A stretch of DNA of 64,000 nucleotides from SAR202 cluster bacterium Io17-Chloro-G6 (GCA_002816585.1 MUCT01000005.1:1-64000); one strand, 5' to 3'. Counted from the first letter of the stretch, positions 41,183-50,797 are shown. Notes: a model not told the origin generated them from the letters alone. Numbers and translations are program-made.

Positions 41183-41353
41183 TCAGACCCGGGAGAATTT
41201 GGCGATCTCCCGCGCCCATTCTCGCAAACGGTCAAGCGCCTCCAGCTTACGGGAGAAGCTCATCCGTGCCCGGCGGCGGTGCCATTTCTCCTTCTCGCGG
41301 AATGCTAGTTCCCCGTAGGCTTTGGAGCTTGCGGGCAAGTGTAACTTTTTCAT
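41183..41353 (-). CDS. Small basic protein downstream of the aminopeptidase gene
   Basis: A 56-residue frame from ATG 41353 to TGA 41183. It reads MKKLHLPASSKAYGELAFRE, then a basic helix (KEKWHRRRARMSFSRKLEAL) and DRLREWAREI. The pattern MSF-x-x-KL-x-x-LDRLRE resembles short proteins often encoded beside nucleotidyltransferase-type toxin-antitoxin genes, but no such partner is here. It begins 31 bp after the aminopeptidase stop on the same strand, so it is probably co-transcribed. Remaining sequence between metH and this frame shows nothing else. Confidence 0.5.
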   Translation of the reverse strand: MKKLHLPASSKAYGELAFREKEKWHRRRARMSFSRKLEALDRLREWAREIAKFSRV

Positions 41354-41384
41354 CGTCGATTCCGCTTATCTTCGGGAGATTTCC

Positions 41385-43979
41385 CTACCCAGCGAACCAG
41401 GCGGTCAATTCCTGCCGGTTCTGTTCCAGCCACTTGATATTAAGGCTCACCCTTTCCAGCGCCTGGCGAATGGTTCGTTCAGCGGCCGGGGCCGGGTGCT
41501 CGGCGAAGAAGCCGTCCACCTCGTCGGCCTTCTCCTGGGTATTGAAGTGGCTGCAGATCGACACCAGCCGCATGAGACCGAAACCGCCGCCGCCGTAACG
41601 CCGGTCGAACTCTCCCCAGTTGGACCTGACGAACTCCCAAGCCAAATCGCGGCCCTTGGGATTGGCGGCAACGCCGGTCACCAAGGTGACCGTGTCTTGG
41701 GAACGCACCTTGGATGATAGTGAGTCCTCCAAAGTTGCGGTCAGCAATTCCGGCTGTTGGAAGCGTGTCAGGGCCATCAGGAGCCGAATTTTCTCTTCCG
41801 CCAAGTCGGTTTCGCTTTCCAGGTCCCAGATCTGGTCATAGATGTCCTTGCCGCCAGATTGGACCGCCAGCGCGAAAACCACGCCGCGTAGATCTGGGAG
41901 CAACTTTCCCCGGTCCTGCAGGTATTCCTGGAATCGCTCCGACGCCTGTGCCGTAAGTTGGGGGTCGTTATAGCTCCCGGCTTGGCTCAGGACCGTGGAT
42001 CGGAGCAGGGCATCCAAATGGCCTTCTCCGGCCTTGGGTTCCCAACCGGCCCTTGTGGCCGCGGGTCCGAATATGTCGCGAGCGAATTCTTGGTAGGACG
42101 GGTGCACCGGTTCGTTGGCGAGAAGTTGGTCGATGTCCCGCAGGTTGCTGGCCAGGTCGCCCCAGACCGAAGCGCCGGTCTCGTTCTGGTAGGCCTGGGC
42201 CAGCGAGAGGAACTGGGTCACTGGCAACAGCCCGGCCCGGGACAGGGCGTAGGCGTCGTTCTGGATCCCTAGACGGTCGGTTGCGTGTAATTCCAAGGAA
42301 CTGATCGCCGGGACCAGACGCTGCCAGTCATCGGCGCTGTAATTCACCCGGTAGAAGCCGGTCTGCTGGGGATTGACCTTGATCCAGCCGTTGCCGCCCC
42401 CCGGAACATCTATCTGGGTTTGCCGCCCCTCCATCACTGTGACGGCGGAAACCTGGCCGTCCTGGCTGGCGGTGAGGGGCACCCGCCAGACTTTATCATT
42501 ATCGTCCGAGTCTGGTTCGCTATCGCCTAGCAGCCGGTCGTAGACGAATCTTTCCTGGGAAATCGATAATCGTGTTTGGCCTTCGCTTCGGTCTGTTTCT
42601 ACCTGGAGCACCGGGTATCCCATCTGCTTTACCCAGGAGTCCATAATGGCGGTAACCGGCTGGCCCGACTCGGTCTCTAGGGCCGACCACAGATCTCGAG
42701 TCTGTGCGTTGGCGTACATGTGGCCCGATAGGTAGCGGTTCAATCCCTTCCGGAAGACCTCAGCCCCCAGGAAATTCTCCAGCATGCGGATCACCGAGGC
42801 GCCTTTGCTGTAGCTGATGGCGTCGAACAGCTGGCTGACTTCCGCCGGATTTTTTACTTCTTGCTCGATGGGATGGGAGTTCTTCAGGCCGTCCAGGCTG
42901 AGCGCCCGGTTGGTGTCCATGTTTACGAATTGGGTCCACATCTCCCATTCCGGGAAGAGCCAGTCAACCGCCTTGTTGCCCATCCACGATGCGAAGCTCT
43001 CGTTCAGCCAAAGGTCGTCCCACCATTCCATGGTCACCAGGTCGCCGAACCACATATGCGCCATCTCGTGGGCAATGACTTCGGCCACTCTCTGGCGTGT
43101 GCCGGCCGATGAGTTGTCCGGGTCCACCAGCAGGGCGGTCTCCCGGTAAGTGACAACACCCCAGTTCTCCATGGCGCCGGCGGCGAAGTCGGGGATGGCG
43201 ATATGGTCCAACTTGGCCAGAGGATAGGGGATTCCAAAGTAATCGTTGAAATATCCCAGCAGCTTCACGGATGTGTCCAAGGCAAAGCTCGCCTGAGCCT
43301 CCTTGCCTGGAGTGGTCCATACGCCGACCATCGTGCCGCTGGCGGCCCGCGCCTCCACCGAGGCCAGGTGCCCAACGACAAAGGCCAGGAGATATGTTGA
43401 CATAACCGGAGTCTCGGCAAATCGGACCGACTTTAGGCCGGGGCCGAAGACCGCCTCTTCCACCACTGGGGTGTTGGAGACGGCCTGAAATTCGTCTGAG
43501 AACACCAGGGTTACTTGGAAGGTCGACTTTTTGGCCGGTTCGTCCCAACAGGGGAAGGCGCGGCGGGCGTCGGTGGGCTCAAATTGGGTGGTGGCTAGAT
43601 ACCGGGTTTCGCCGTCCTGCGAGGTGTATTCTGACCGGTAGAAGCCCATCAGTTTGTCGTTTAGTTCTCCAGTGAAGGTCATCTCCAAGCGGGCGTCGCC
43701 TGGCTGGACCGTTTCGCCAAAGTCTAGGGTTGCCGTCTCGGCGTCTTTGTCGATTGTCACCGAGCGGCTGGATAAAGTGTTCCCGTTGGCATGGAGGGCT
43801 ACCGATGTGATCTCCAGATCGATGGCGTTAAGCACGATTGTGGAGGTTGGCTCCAACACCAGAATGTCTATGCTCTGCTCGCCCTTGAAGGTGAAGTCTT
43901 CCAGGTCAGGCTGGAGCGTGATGCGGTATTTGCTGGGGCGGGTTGTTTCAGGCAGAACCACCGCTTCAGATGCGGGCAT
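41385..43979 (-). CDS. M1-family zinc aminopeptidase
   Basis: An 864-residue aminopeptidase of the puromycin-sensitive/ERAP-like M1 group. Domain I (beta saddle, 1-205) and the catalytic domain with exopeptidase motif GAMENWG (268-274), zinc site HEMAH (304-308) and Glu327 in NESFASW. A small beta domain (about 440-530) and a C-terminal ERAP1-C-like helical domain (535-864) follow. No signal peptide, so probably cytoplasmic, finishing peptide degradation. It is divergent from leuC with about 430 bp between; a hairpin at 44073-44093 lies in its upstream region. Confidence 0.93.
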   Translation of the reverse strand: MPASEAVVLPETTRPSKYRITLQPDLEDFTFKGEQSIDILVLEPTSTIVLNAIDLEITSVALHANGNTLSSRSVTIDKDAETATLDFGETVQPGDARLEMTFTGELNDKLMGFYRSEYTSQDGETRYLATTQFEPTDARRAFPCWDEPAKKSTFQVTLVFSDEFQAVSNTPVVEEAVFGPGLKSVRFAETPVMSTYLLAFVVGHLASVEARAASGTMVGVWTTPGKEAQASFALDTSVKLLGYFNDYFGIPYPLAKLDHIAIPDFAAGAMENWGVVTYRETALLVDPDNSSAGTRQRVAEVIAHEMAHMWFGDLVTMEWWDDLWLNESFASWMGNKAVDWLFPEWEMWTQFVNMDTNRALSLDGLKNSHPIEQEVKNPAEVSQLFDAISYSKGASVIRMLENFLGAEVFRKGLNRYLSGHMYANAQTRDLWSALETESGQPVTAIMDSWVKQMGYPVLQVETDRSEGQTRLSISQERFVYDRLLGDSEPDSDDNDKVWRVPLTASQDGQVSAVTVMEGRQTQIDVPGGGNGWIKVNPQQTGFYRVNYSADDWQRLVPAISSLELHATDRLGIQNDAYALSRAGLLPVTQFLSLAQAYQNETGASVWGDLASNLRDIDQLLANEPVHPSYQEFARDIFGPAATRAGWEPKAGEGHLDALLRSTVLSQAGSYNDPQLTAQASERFQEYLQDRGKLLPDLRGVVFALAVQSGGKDIYDQIWDLESETDLAEEKIRLLMALTRFQQPELLTATLEDSLSSKVRSQDTVTLVTGVAANPKGRDLAWEFVRSNWGEFDRRYGGGGFGLMRLVSICSHFNTQEKADEVDGFFAEHPAPAAERTIRQALERVSLNIKWLEQNRQELTAWFAG

Positions 43980-44072
43980 TACGATCTTCCTCCCCTGGAT
44001 TCGGGCGACTCATTCAGGCGTCAGCTTCCAGCCGTTGCCGGCTCTCCCGGCTTTGATGGAAAGGGGTGCAAA

Positions 44073-44093
44073 GACCCGCTGTGATAGCGGGTC
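44073..44093. other. Short perfect inverted repeat
   Basis: GACCCGCT-GTGAT-AGCGGGTC, an 8-bp stem with 5-nt loop, 94 bp upstream of the aminopeptidase start and in the divergent region shared with leuC. It could be an operator or a leader hairpin; no T-tract. Confidence 0.35.
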
Positions 44094-44226
44094 CTAAATG
44101 GGCGAATCGCCGACGTTGGGCTCCTCTTTTGACGCAGAGCCAGTGTACCATTAACCCGCCAACGCCTCTACCCATGGCAGGTGTGTGCTGATCCAGACCA
44201 GTCAATGGATGGCGGATGCTCCGCAT

Positions 44227-44237
44227 GGTGCTATAAT
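44227..44237 (+). promoter_or_regulatory. Probable extended -10 promoter of leuCD
   Basis: GGTGCTATAAT contains a consensus TATAAT (44232-44237) with the extended TG one base before it. A -35 match is poor. Start of transcription would be near 44244, giving a 165-nt leader before leuC. Confidence 0.55.
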
Positions 44238-44285
44238 ACGGGCCGGTTTTTGTCATCCCGTTTAGGCGTGAATTGTGTGTGAGTG

Positions 44286-44327
44286 CGGTCCTTCCAAGAC
44301 CGGACGTCACCGGTATCGGAAGGACTG
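44286..44327 (+). promoter_or_regulatory. Structured leader upstream of leuC
   Basis: GTCCTTCC (44288-44295) pairs with GGAAGGAC (44318-44325), and inside it ACCGG (44299-44303) pairs with CCGGT (44310-44314). I see no T-box motif, no Leu-rich leader peptide and no other known riboswitch core, so the type is unassigned. It sits about 85 nt before the leuC start. Confidence 0.4.
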
Positions 44328-44409
44328 GGGCGACAGTGCGCCATCGGTAATTCCCGGGCGCCCCGGCACCGTGGGGGACCGGAATCTTAATTTACTAAGG
44401 AAGACCCAA

Positions 44410-45810
44410 ATGCCTCCCAAGACATTGTTCGAAAAAATCTGGGACGACCACGTGGTCGTGCAGGAACCTGGCGAGCCCGCGGTGATCTACGTCGACCTGC
44501 ACCTAGTACACGAAGTAACCTCGCCCCAAGCCTTTGATGGCCTCCGGGACGCCGGACGGCAGGTGCGGCGGCTTGACCTGACCGTCGCCACCGCAGATCA
44601 CAACACGCCAACCTGGGACCTGTCCCTTCCGGTGACCGACGAGATTTCCAAGAAACAGTTGGACGCCCTTGACCGCAACTGCGCCGAATTCGGTGTTACG
44701 CTCTACGACCGGTTCAGCCCCTTGCAGGGAATTGTTCACATCATAGGTCCAGACCTTGGCTACACCCAGCCCGGCAAGACCGTGGTCTGCGGCGACAGTC
44801 ATACATCGACCCACGGCGCCCTGGGCGCGTTCGCAATTGGGATCGGCACCTCCGAGGTCGAGCACGTACTGGCGACTCAGACGCTGCGTTCGTTCAAGCC
44901 CGACACCATGGAGGTCCGGGTTAACGGGCAGTTGCCCAGAGGCGTCACCGCCAAAGACATCATCTTGGCAATCATCGGCAAGATCGGCGTTTACGGCGGC
45001 GTGGGTCACGTGATCGAGTACACCGGAGAAGCCATCCGCTCCCTGTCCATGGACGGCCGGATGACCGTGTGCAACATGAGCATCGAAGCCGGAGCCCGGG
45101 CCGGAATGATTGCCCCAGACCAGACCACTTTCGATTACCTTCGCGGCCGTCAATTCGCTCCCCAAGGCGCCGAGTTCGACGCGGCCGTGGAACGCTGGAA
45201 GGCTTTGGCGACCGACCCCGGCGCCAAATACGGCACGGTAGTCGAGATTGATGCATCCAGTCTGGAACCGCACGTGACTTGGGGTACTAATCCTGGCATG
45301 GTCGCCCCCATCTCCGGCAAGATTCCCGATCCCGCGGACATGACTGACGAGGCCCAAAGGGAATCCACGGTGCGCGCTTTGCAGTACATGGACCTGAAGG
45401 CCGGCATGGCGATTGAAGACATCAAGATCGACCGCATCTTCGTCGGCGCCTGCACCAACGCACGGCTGGAGGACCTGCGGGCCGCCGCTGAGGTGGTCAA
45501 GGGAAAGAAGGTCCACGCTGACGTTTATGCCATGGTGGTCCCCGGTTCGGCCAAGATCAAGAAAGAGGCGGAAGAAGAGGGCCTGGACAAGATATTCGAG
45601 GAAGCGGGCTTGGACTGGCGGGTAGCCGGATGCTCCATGTGTCTGGGGATGAACCCGGACATCCTCTCGCCCGGAGAGCGCTGCGCCTCCACCTCCAACC
45701 GAAACTTTGAAGGGCGGCAGGGCAAGGGCGGCCGCACTCATCTGGTCAGCCCCGCCATGGCAGCGGCAGCGGCCATCGCCGGCCACTTTGTTGACGTCAG
45801 AGACTTTTAA
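44410..45810 (+). CDS. leuC: 3-isopropylmalate dehydratase large subunit
   Basis: A 466-residue aconitase-family subunit; ATG 44410 follows AAGGAAG and gives the family's normal N-terminus ([13 protein letters not shown]). The 4Fe-4S ligands are Cys348 (GACTNA), Cys408 and Cys411 (GCSMCLGM). [31 protein letters not shown] is the LeuC signature. With LeuD it isomerises 2- to 3-isopropylmalate in leucine synthesis. No leuA or leuB is in the window. The DmdA/homoaconitase branch is possible but HVxTAT-type features and length favour LeuC. Transcribed from an extended -10 promoter through a structured leader. Confidence 0.94.
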   Translation: MPPKTLFEKIWDDHVVVQEPGEPAVIYVDLHLVHEVTSPQAFDGLRDAGRQVRRLDLTVATADHNTPTWDLSLPVTDEISKKQLDALDRNCAEFGVTLYDRFSPLQGIVHIIGPDLGYTQPGKTVVCGDSHTSTHGALGAFAIGIGTSEVEHVLATQTLRSFKPDTMEVRVNGQLPRGVTAKDIILAIIGKIGVYGGVGHVIEYTGEAIRSLSMDGRMTVCNMSIEAGARAGMIAPDQTTFDYLRGRQFAPQGAEFDAAVERWKALATDPGAKYGTVVEIDASSLEPHVTWGTNPGMVAPISGKIPDPADMTDEAQRESTVRALQYMDLKAGMAIEDIKIDRIFVGACTNARLEDLRAAAEVVKGKKVHADVYAMVVPGSAKIKKEAEEEGLDKIFEEAGLDWRVAGCSMCLGMNPDILSPGERCASTSNRNFEGRQGKGGRTHLVSPAMAAAAAIAGHFVDVRDF

Positions 45811-45858
45811 TCCCCCGTATATTCCAGTAAATCCTCTGTATTACCAAGGAGAATCATC

Positions 45859-46452
45859 ATGGACCCATTCACGAAATTAAGCGGCGTGGTCGCCCCAATA
45901 GACCGCGTCAACATCGACACCGACCAGATCATCCCGGCGGTATTTCTCAAAAGCATCGAGCGCAGCGGCTTCGAGGACGCCCTGTTCTCGTCGTGGCGGT
46001 ACAACAATGACGGTAGTCCAAACCCAGATTTCGTGTTGAATAAACCCGCTTACAAGGACGCCCATGTCTTGGTGGCCGGCCCCAATTTCGGCTGCGGATC
46101 GTCCCGCGAGCACGCCCCGTGGGCCCTCCGCGACTACGGGATCAAGTGCATCATTTCGACTAGTTTCGCCGATATTTTCTACAACAACTGCTTCAAAAAC
46201 GGCGTGCTGCCACTGATTTTGCCGGAGGAGCAGGTGCGCGAGATCATGGACAAGGCCGAGTCCGATCCTGGCATGGAACTAAACGTCGACTTGGTGAGCC
46301 AGCGAGTCTGGGACGAAAGCGAGGAGATCTCCATATCTTTCAACATTGACCCAGCCCGCAAGGACGCCTTGGTTAACGGCCTGGACGACATCGGCCTCAC
46401 CCTCCGCATGGAGAAAGACATTTCCGCCTATGAGGCCAAGCGCGGGTTGTAA
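45859..46452 (+). CDS. leuD: 3-isopropylmalate dehydratase small subunit
   Basis: A 197-residue swivel-domain subunit, partner of LeuC. It shows VAPIDRVNIDTDQIIPAVFLK, VAGPNFGCGSSREHAPWALRDYGIK and TSFADIFYNNCFKNGVLP, all diagnostic. The gene starts 48 bp after leuC with AAGGAGAATCATC before the ATG, so both are made from one transcript and in similar amount. Length is normal. A TCAGC-rich repeat starts at its stop codon. Confidence 0.95.
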   Translation: MDPFTKLSGVVAPIDRVNIDTDQIIPAVFLKSIERSGFEDALFSSWRYNNDGSPNPDFVLNKPAYKDAHVLVAGPNFGCGSSREHAPWALRDYGIKCIISTSFADIFYNNCFKNGVLPLILPEEQVREIMDKAESDPGMELNVDLVSQRVWDESEEISISFNIDPARKDALVNGLDDIGLTLRMEKDISAYEAKRGL

Positions 46453-46470
46453 GCGGTCAGCCTTCAGCAA
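46451..46470. repeat. TCAGC-rich intergenic element (short copy)
   Basis: AGCGGTCAGCCTTCAGCAAC immediately after the leuD stop; shares the TCAGCCTTCAGC word with the element at 21966. Confidence 0.5.
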
Positions 46471-46612
46471 CAAATTTGCTCTGTGGCCTATTGTCGTCTT
46501 TCTGAGGCGGGAGCCCCAAGAATCTTTGTGCTATTGATTTGCCACCGAGCAAGCACAACGAGACGGTGCTTCCCTTCACTCGGAGCGACCCGGCAAGGGC
46601 CAATCCGCGCGA

Positions 46613-47935
46613 TCAGGCAGAGCTTTCTGCGGCCGCTTCACCTGTGGCGGCCGTCTGGGATGGCGCCGTAGCCGGCTCCCCCAGGAGCAAGAACAATGCC
46701 GAGCCGAAAAAACTGACCACGGCAACTACGGTAAAGGACACCGTATAGGTTCCGGTGGCGTCGAACATGATTCCCGCAAATAACGGCGAAGCCAACAGCA
46801 GGACATTCATCGGAATCATGGACATTCCGGTGATGCTGGCAAATGCCTTGCGGCCGAAGTAGACTCCCCGGATGGCGGTTGTCATCGGGCCGCGGCCTCC
46901 GAAGCCGATGCCAAGCACCACCGCAAATAGAAATGCCATCTCCTGGGTTTCCCCCACCACCAGCACGGCTACCGCCACGGACTGGATCGAAGAAAAGGAG
47001 AAGATCGCCCATCGGATCGGCACCCGGTCGCCCAGGTAGCCTCCGATCAAAGTGAACACCGCCCCCACCGCCGTATAGGTCGCCACCACCCACCCAACAG
47101 TTTGCAAGGATAAGCCCCGGTCGGTCATCATCGGGCCAAGGTGGACCATCATCGTTACGATGACGATGGACGAGCAGGCATGGCCAATGGAGATGAGCCA
47201 AAATGCCTTGGTTCGGACGGCCTCCTGCCAGGTGAAGTCGGGCTCCCCGGCACCCAGAGCAGACTCTTCACGTCTCGCCACCGCCGGCCCGGGGCGCTGA
47301 CCGTCGGGATGTTGGCCGTATTCTTCGGGATTATTCCGCACCAACCGGGAGATTGGCGCCGCTATTGCCACGAGTACGATGCCAATGAACGCAGCTGTCC
47401 ATCGCCAGCCTGGCCGGCCCGGGATGTCGGGATCGATGGCCCAGACGATGATGGGCACCAAAATCACCCCGCCGATCAGAAACCCTTCCATGGACACTGC
47501 CATGGCCGTGGCCCGATTTCGGGCAAACCAATTGTTGATAACAGTCATCATCGGCAACCAGCTACCCAGCCCGGTGCCCATGCTAATCACCACGAAGGCC
47601 AAATAGAACTGCCAAAGGCTGTTTGTAGCCGCCAGAATCAGGAACCCGCCCCCGGCGATCGACATCCCCAAGGCGACCATTTTTCGAGGTCCCAATTTGT
47701 CCACCAGATATCCGCTCACCGGGCCCATGATGGAACCTTCCACACGGGTCAATGAGAAGGCGATGGTGAGTTGGGTGCGGCTCCACCCAAAGTGCTTCTC
47801 CAGAACCACGAACCAGGCGGTCATGCCCTGGAACAGAGGCACCGTGCCCACGACCATAATCAGGGCGGAAACCCCGACCAGAACCCAGCCGTAGAAAAGG
47901 CGGCGAGGACGGGTCGGCATATCGGGTTGGACCAT
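46613..47935 (-). CDS. MFS transporter, oxalate:formate / monocarboxylate type
   Basis: A 440-residue carrier with about twelve membrane helices in two halves. The N-terminal RLFYGWVLVGVSALIMVV and the GPVSGYLVDKLGPRKMVALG loop (motif A) are typical of the OFA/monocarboxylate carriers; NNWFARNRATAMAVSMEG is also characteristic. Such proteins move small organic acids across the inner membrane, often by antiport. It is the last gene of the run that includes two family III CoA-transferases, a TPP enzyme and an acyl-CoA ligase, so it may import their substrate. A TCAGC-rich repeat lies upstream. Confidence 0.85.
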   Translation of the reverse strand: MVQPDMPTRPRRLFYGWVLVGVSALIMVVGTVPLFQGMTAWFVVLEKHFGWSRTQLTIAFSLTRVEGSIMGPVSGYLVDKLGPRKMVALGMSIAGGGFLILAATNSLWQFYLAFVVISMGTGLGSWLPMMTVINNWFARNRATAMAVSMEGFLIGGVILVPIIVWAIDPDIPGRPGWRWTAAFIGIVLVAIAAPISRLVRNNPEEYGQHPDGQRPGPAVARREESALGAGEPDFTWQEAVRTKAFWLISIGHACSSIVIVTMMVHLGPMMTDRGLSLQTVGWVVATYTAVGAVFTLIGGYLGDRVPIRWAIFSFSSIQSVAVAVLVVGETQEMAFLFAVVLGIGFGGRGPMTTAIRGVYFGRKAFASITGMSMIPMNVLLLASPLFAGIMFDATGTYTVSFTVVAVVSFFGSALFLLLGEPATAPSQTAATGEAAAESSA

Positions 47936-48050
47936 CTTCTACCTGCGATAGTGTTTTACCGGAAAGAGATTGCACTGTAGCTAAACGGCTGCCGGTTACG
48001 CAAAGCGGCGATTATACCGTTGCAAAGAGGGCTGGCAGGGAACGTTTGCT

Positions 48051-48096
48051 TACCATCGGTAGCAGACCGCTGAAAGCTTTTAGCCGTCGGCTACAC
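48051..48096. repeat. TCAGC-rich intergenic element
   Basis: GGTAGCAGACCGCTGAAAGC and TTTTAGCCGTCGGCTACAC; the second half is itself palindromic (TAGCCG-T-CGGCTA). It overlaps the stop end of the CoA-transferase gene at 48091. Confidence 0.45.
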
Positions 48097-49437
48097 TGGA
48101 AACGCTCGCCTAACCTGCTCTTGGAAGTCGGTTTCGTAGCGCTGCATCCGGCCTTGGCGCACTTGCTCGTCCAAGGACGGACGTTGCACCGGCCGCGGAT
48201 TGGTGGGTCCGTAACCGATGATGCCCGTTTCCTCCAGGGCCGCCATTTCGCCGCCGGTCTTGCCGAGAAGTTCCGAGAGGATCAGCGAATTATGCTCTCC
48301 CATGAGCGGGGCCGCTCGGCCTTTCACCGCGGGCGTTCTTGAGAGCTTCCAAGGGCGGCCGGCGTAGGGCAGTGGCGGAATGCCCGTGCTTTCGTGATGC
48401 GTTACCACCTCGTAGAAACCCCGCTCATTCAGATGGGGGTTAAAGAGCAGGTCCTTGCTGTCTAGGACGGCTCCGGAGGCCACTCCCTCTTCCTGCAAGG
48501 CCTGCATCAGTTCGTGGGCGTCCCAGGGTCTGGTCACCGGACCGATCAGCGCATCCAACTCGTCCCGGTTCTTCCACCGGCTCAGCGAGTCCTCAAACCT
48601 GGAATCGCCAGCCCACCCTTCCTGTCCCAACACCCGGCAGACTGCTTGCCACTCGTCGTCTTTTGCGACGGCGATGGTGATCCAGCGGTCTTCTCCCTGG
48701 CAAGGGTAGCAGCCGTGGGGGGACATAGAGGTGTCTTGGTTGCCTCTGCGCTGCCCCGTGCGGCCATTGGCCGAGAAATCCATCAGCACCTCAGGGATCG
48801 TGGCGCTGGTGGCCTGAGTCTGAGAGATGTCCACGAACTGACCTTGGCCGGTGCGTAGCCGGTGCATCAGGGCCGCCATCACGGCGAAGACCGTATGCTC
48901 GCCAGAGGTGTAGTCGGTGTAGGGAATTTCGGCCATCACCGGCTGACCGCCCAGGTAGCCGGTCTGATAGGCCAGCCCCGCCGCGCCTTCCGTGGCTGGT
49001 CCGGTGGCCCCGTAGTTGGCCCAAGGACCATAGAACCCGTATCCGGTCGACGAAACCATGATGATGTCAGGCTTTATCTTTCGGAGATCTTCGTACTCCA
49101 GCCCAAAGTTTTTGATCACTCTGGGGGTGAAATTCTCAGCGAATATGTCGGCAACGGAGATCAACTCGTGAAGAATCTGGATTCCTTTGGGTTTGCTCAG
49201 GTCCAGGGTCACGCCCAGTTTGTTGCGGTTCTGCTCGTAAAAATTGGCGCCTTTGTTCCAGAACTCACCTGAGACGTCGTTTTGGTAAACCGAGTCGCTG
49301 CGGTAGCTCTCCAGCCTTCCGGTAGACTCCAAGCGGATAACCTGGGCTCCCATGTCCGCCAACAGTTTCATGGCAAAGGGAATGGCGATGAGCTGGCCCA
49401 TCTCGATTATGCGGACGCCTTCCAATGGGGCCGGCAT
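48091..49437 (-). CDS. Family III CoA-transferase, catalytic-Asp member of pair 2
   Basis: A 448-residue CaiB/BaiF transferase (GVRIIEMGQLIAIPFAMKLLADMGAQVIRLES). The catalytic position is Asp175 (PYTDYTSG, 21 residues before TGQG). FSANGRTGQRRGNQDTSMSPHGCYPCQGEDRWI is the acceptor-domain signature and starts near residue 225. It lies 59 bp downstream of the 49497 paralogue, which has Gln instead of Asp; the order Gln-member then Asp-member matches the pair at 26832-29382. A heteromeric enzyme is likely. Substrates unknown. Confidence 0.9.
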   Translation of the reverse strand: MPAPLEGVRIIEMGQLIAIPFAMKLLADMGAQVIRLESTGRLESYRSDSVYQNDVSGEFWNKGANFYEQNRNKLGVTLDLSKPKGIQILHELISVADIFAENFTPRVIKNFGLEYEDLRKIKPDIIMVSSTGYGFYGPWANYGATGPATEGAAGLAYQTGYLGGQPVMAEIPYTDYTSGEHTVFAVMAALMHRLRTGQGQFVDISQTQATSATIPEVLMDFSANGRTGQRRGNQDTSMSPHGCYPCQGEDRWITIAVAKDDEWQAVCRVLGQEGWAGDSRFEDSLSRWKNRDELDALIGPVTRPWDAHELMQALQEEGVASGAVLDSKDLLFNPHLNERGFYEVVTHHESTGIPPLPYAGRPWKLSRTPAVKGRAAPLMGEHNSLILSELLGKTGGEMAALEETGIIGYGPTNPRPVQRPSLDEQVRQGRMQRYETDFQEQVRRAFPV

Positions 49438-49496
49438 GTTCAGAGTGTCTCCAGATTAAATTTATCTACATGGCCCGAATATGGGCCAAATGCCAA

Positions 49497-50696
49497 TTAA
49501 ATGATTTGCAGAGCCCTCATTTGGACTAATTGTTCGCGGGTGTGGCCAAGCCGGTGGCCGATGATTTCCTGGTTGTCCTGTCCCAGGGTTGGTGCGGCGC
49601 TGCGGACCTCCCAAGGAGTGCCGCTCATCTCGAATGGAGCGCCGGGGTACTTCCGAGTTCCCAGGGCCGGGTGGTCGATGTCGACGAAGAAATTCCTGGC
49701 TTCGAATTGCGGGTCGGCCATCACCTCTTCGGGCGACTGGATCACGCCAAAGATGAACCGTTTCTCGTGGGAGGCGTGGAACATTGTGTATTTGTTCTGC
49801 TTGATGAAGTATTCATCCAGAATCCGGCCCAATTCTTCGGCGTTGACCAAGCGGGCGGAGGGAGTGCTGAACCTCTCGTCGTCCAGTTCAGGTAGGCCCA
49901 GAAAATCCACGACGGTGTTCCAGTCTAACCCGGCGCCGATACCCGGATTGGGTATGAGGTGGCCGTCTGCGCTGGCCCTCATGCGGAGCAAATCGCCGCT
50001 GTGGTTCGGCTGGCGGCGGCGGACCGCTCCGGTATAAGTGAAGTTGTTGATCACATCCCTGAGACCCGTGGCCACTGCTTCCTGGATGGAAACGTCGACC
50101 AATTGTCCTTGACCGGTGAGCCGCTGGTGGTACATGGCCATCAGTGTGGCGGAGGCGGCGTCGGTCCCAGCCTTAAACTGGGCCTGATTGAAGGCGTGCT
50201 TCAGCGGCTCCCGGTCGTAGGCCCCAAATATATACATCAACCCGCCCAAGGCGTATTCGACGATGTCGGCGGCCTTGTAGTCCCGGTAGGGCCCGGTCTG
50301 CCCAAAGTTGGAGATGGACGTCATGACCAGACCGGGATTGATCTGTTGCAGAGTTTCAAAGTCCAGTCCGAGGGATGGCATGACCTTGGGGGCGAAATTC
50401 TCCACCAAAACGTCGGATTTTTCGACCATAGACTTCAGGACCTGGATACCCTTTTCTGACTTGAGGTTCAGGGTCACGCTCTGCTTGTTGGTGTTCAAGT
50501 AGGCGAAGAGCAGGCTCTTCTCCGGGTCGGCTTCATCCTGGTGGAAGGGCGCCATCCGCCGGGCCGGGTCGCCGCTGGGCCGCTCGATCTTGACCACTTC
50601 CGCGCCGAAATCGGCCAGCAATTTGGTGCAATACGGTCCGGATATGTGATGGGTGAGGTCCAAGACCTTCACCCCTTCCAGGGCGGGTTCGGTCAC
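49497..50696 (-). CDS. Family III CoA-transferase, Asp-lacking member of pair 2
   Basis: A 399-residue CaiB/BaiF protein (GVKVLDLTHHISGPYCTKLLADFGAEVVKIERP). At the catalytic site the sequence is NQAQFKAG with Gln173, 21 residues before TGQG. Its closest relative in the window is the 28120 protein (shared YLNTNKQS, VENFAPKVMPSLGL against VENFAPGTLERLGL, SISNFGQTGPYRDYKA). It lacks the palindrome-encoded insert of that protein. Probably the structural subunit partnered with the 48091 product. Confidence 0.88.
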   Translation of the reverse strand: MTEPALEGVKVLDLTHHISGPYCTKLLADFGAEVVKIERPSGDPARRMAPFHQDEADPEKSLLFAYLNTNKQSVTLNLKSEKGIQVLKSMVEKSDVLVENFAPKVMPSLGLDFETLQQINPGLVMTSISNFGQTGPYRDYKAADIVEYALGGLMYIFGAYDREPLKHAFNQAQFKAGTDAASATLMAMYHQRLTGQGQLVDVSIQEAVATGLRDVINNFTYTGAVRRRQPNHSGDLLRMRASADGHLIPNPGIGAGLDWNTVVDFLGLPELDDERFSTPSARLVNAEELGRILDEYFIKQNKYTMFHASHEKRFIFGVIQSPEEVMADPQFEARNFFVDIDHPALGTRKYPGAPFEMSGTPWEVRSAAPTLGQDNQEIIGHRLGHTREQLVQMRALQII

Positions 50697-50797
50697 AGGG
50701 TTACTCCGAAATACTTGGGTCGCGGTGGGCCGTTAACAGCACCTGATGCTGTAGGCGTCCCGGTTCAGCGGAGTGTTCCGGCCAATTCCGGCGCGGC

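Noticed and set aside
44238..44409. T-box or leucine attenuator before leuC
   Set aside because: No AGGGUGGNACCGCG-like antiterminator motif, no Leu-codon run and no terminator hairpin with T-tract was found.
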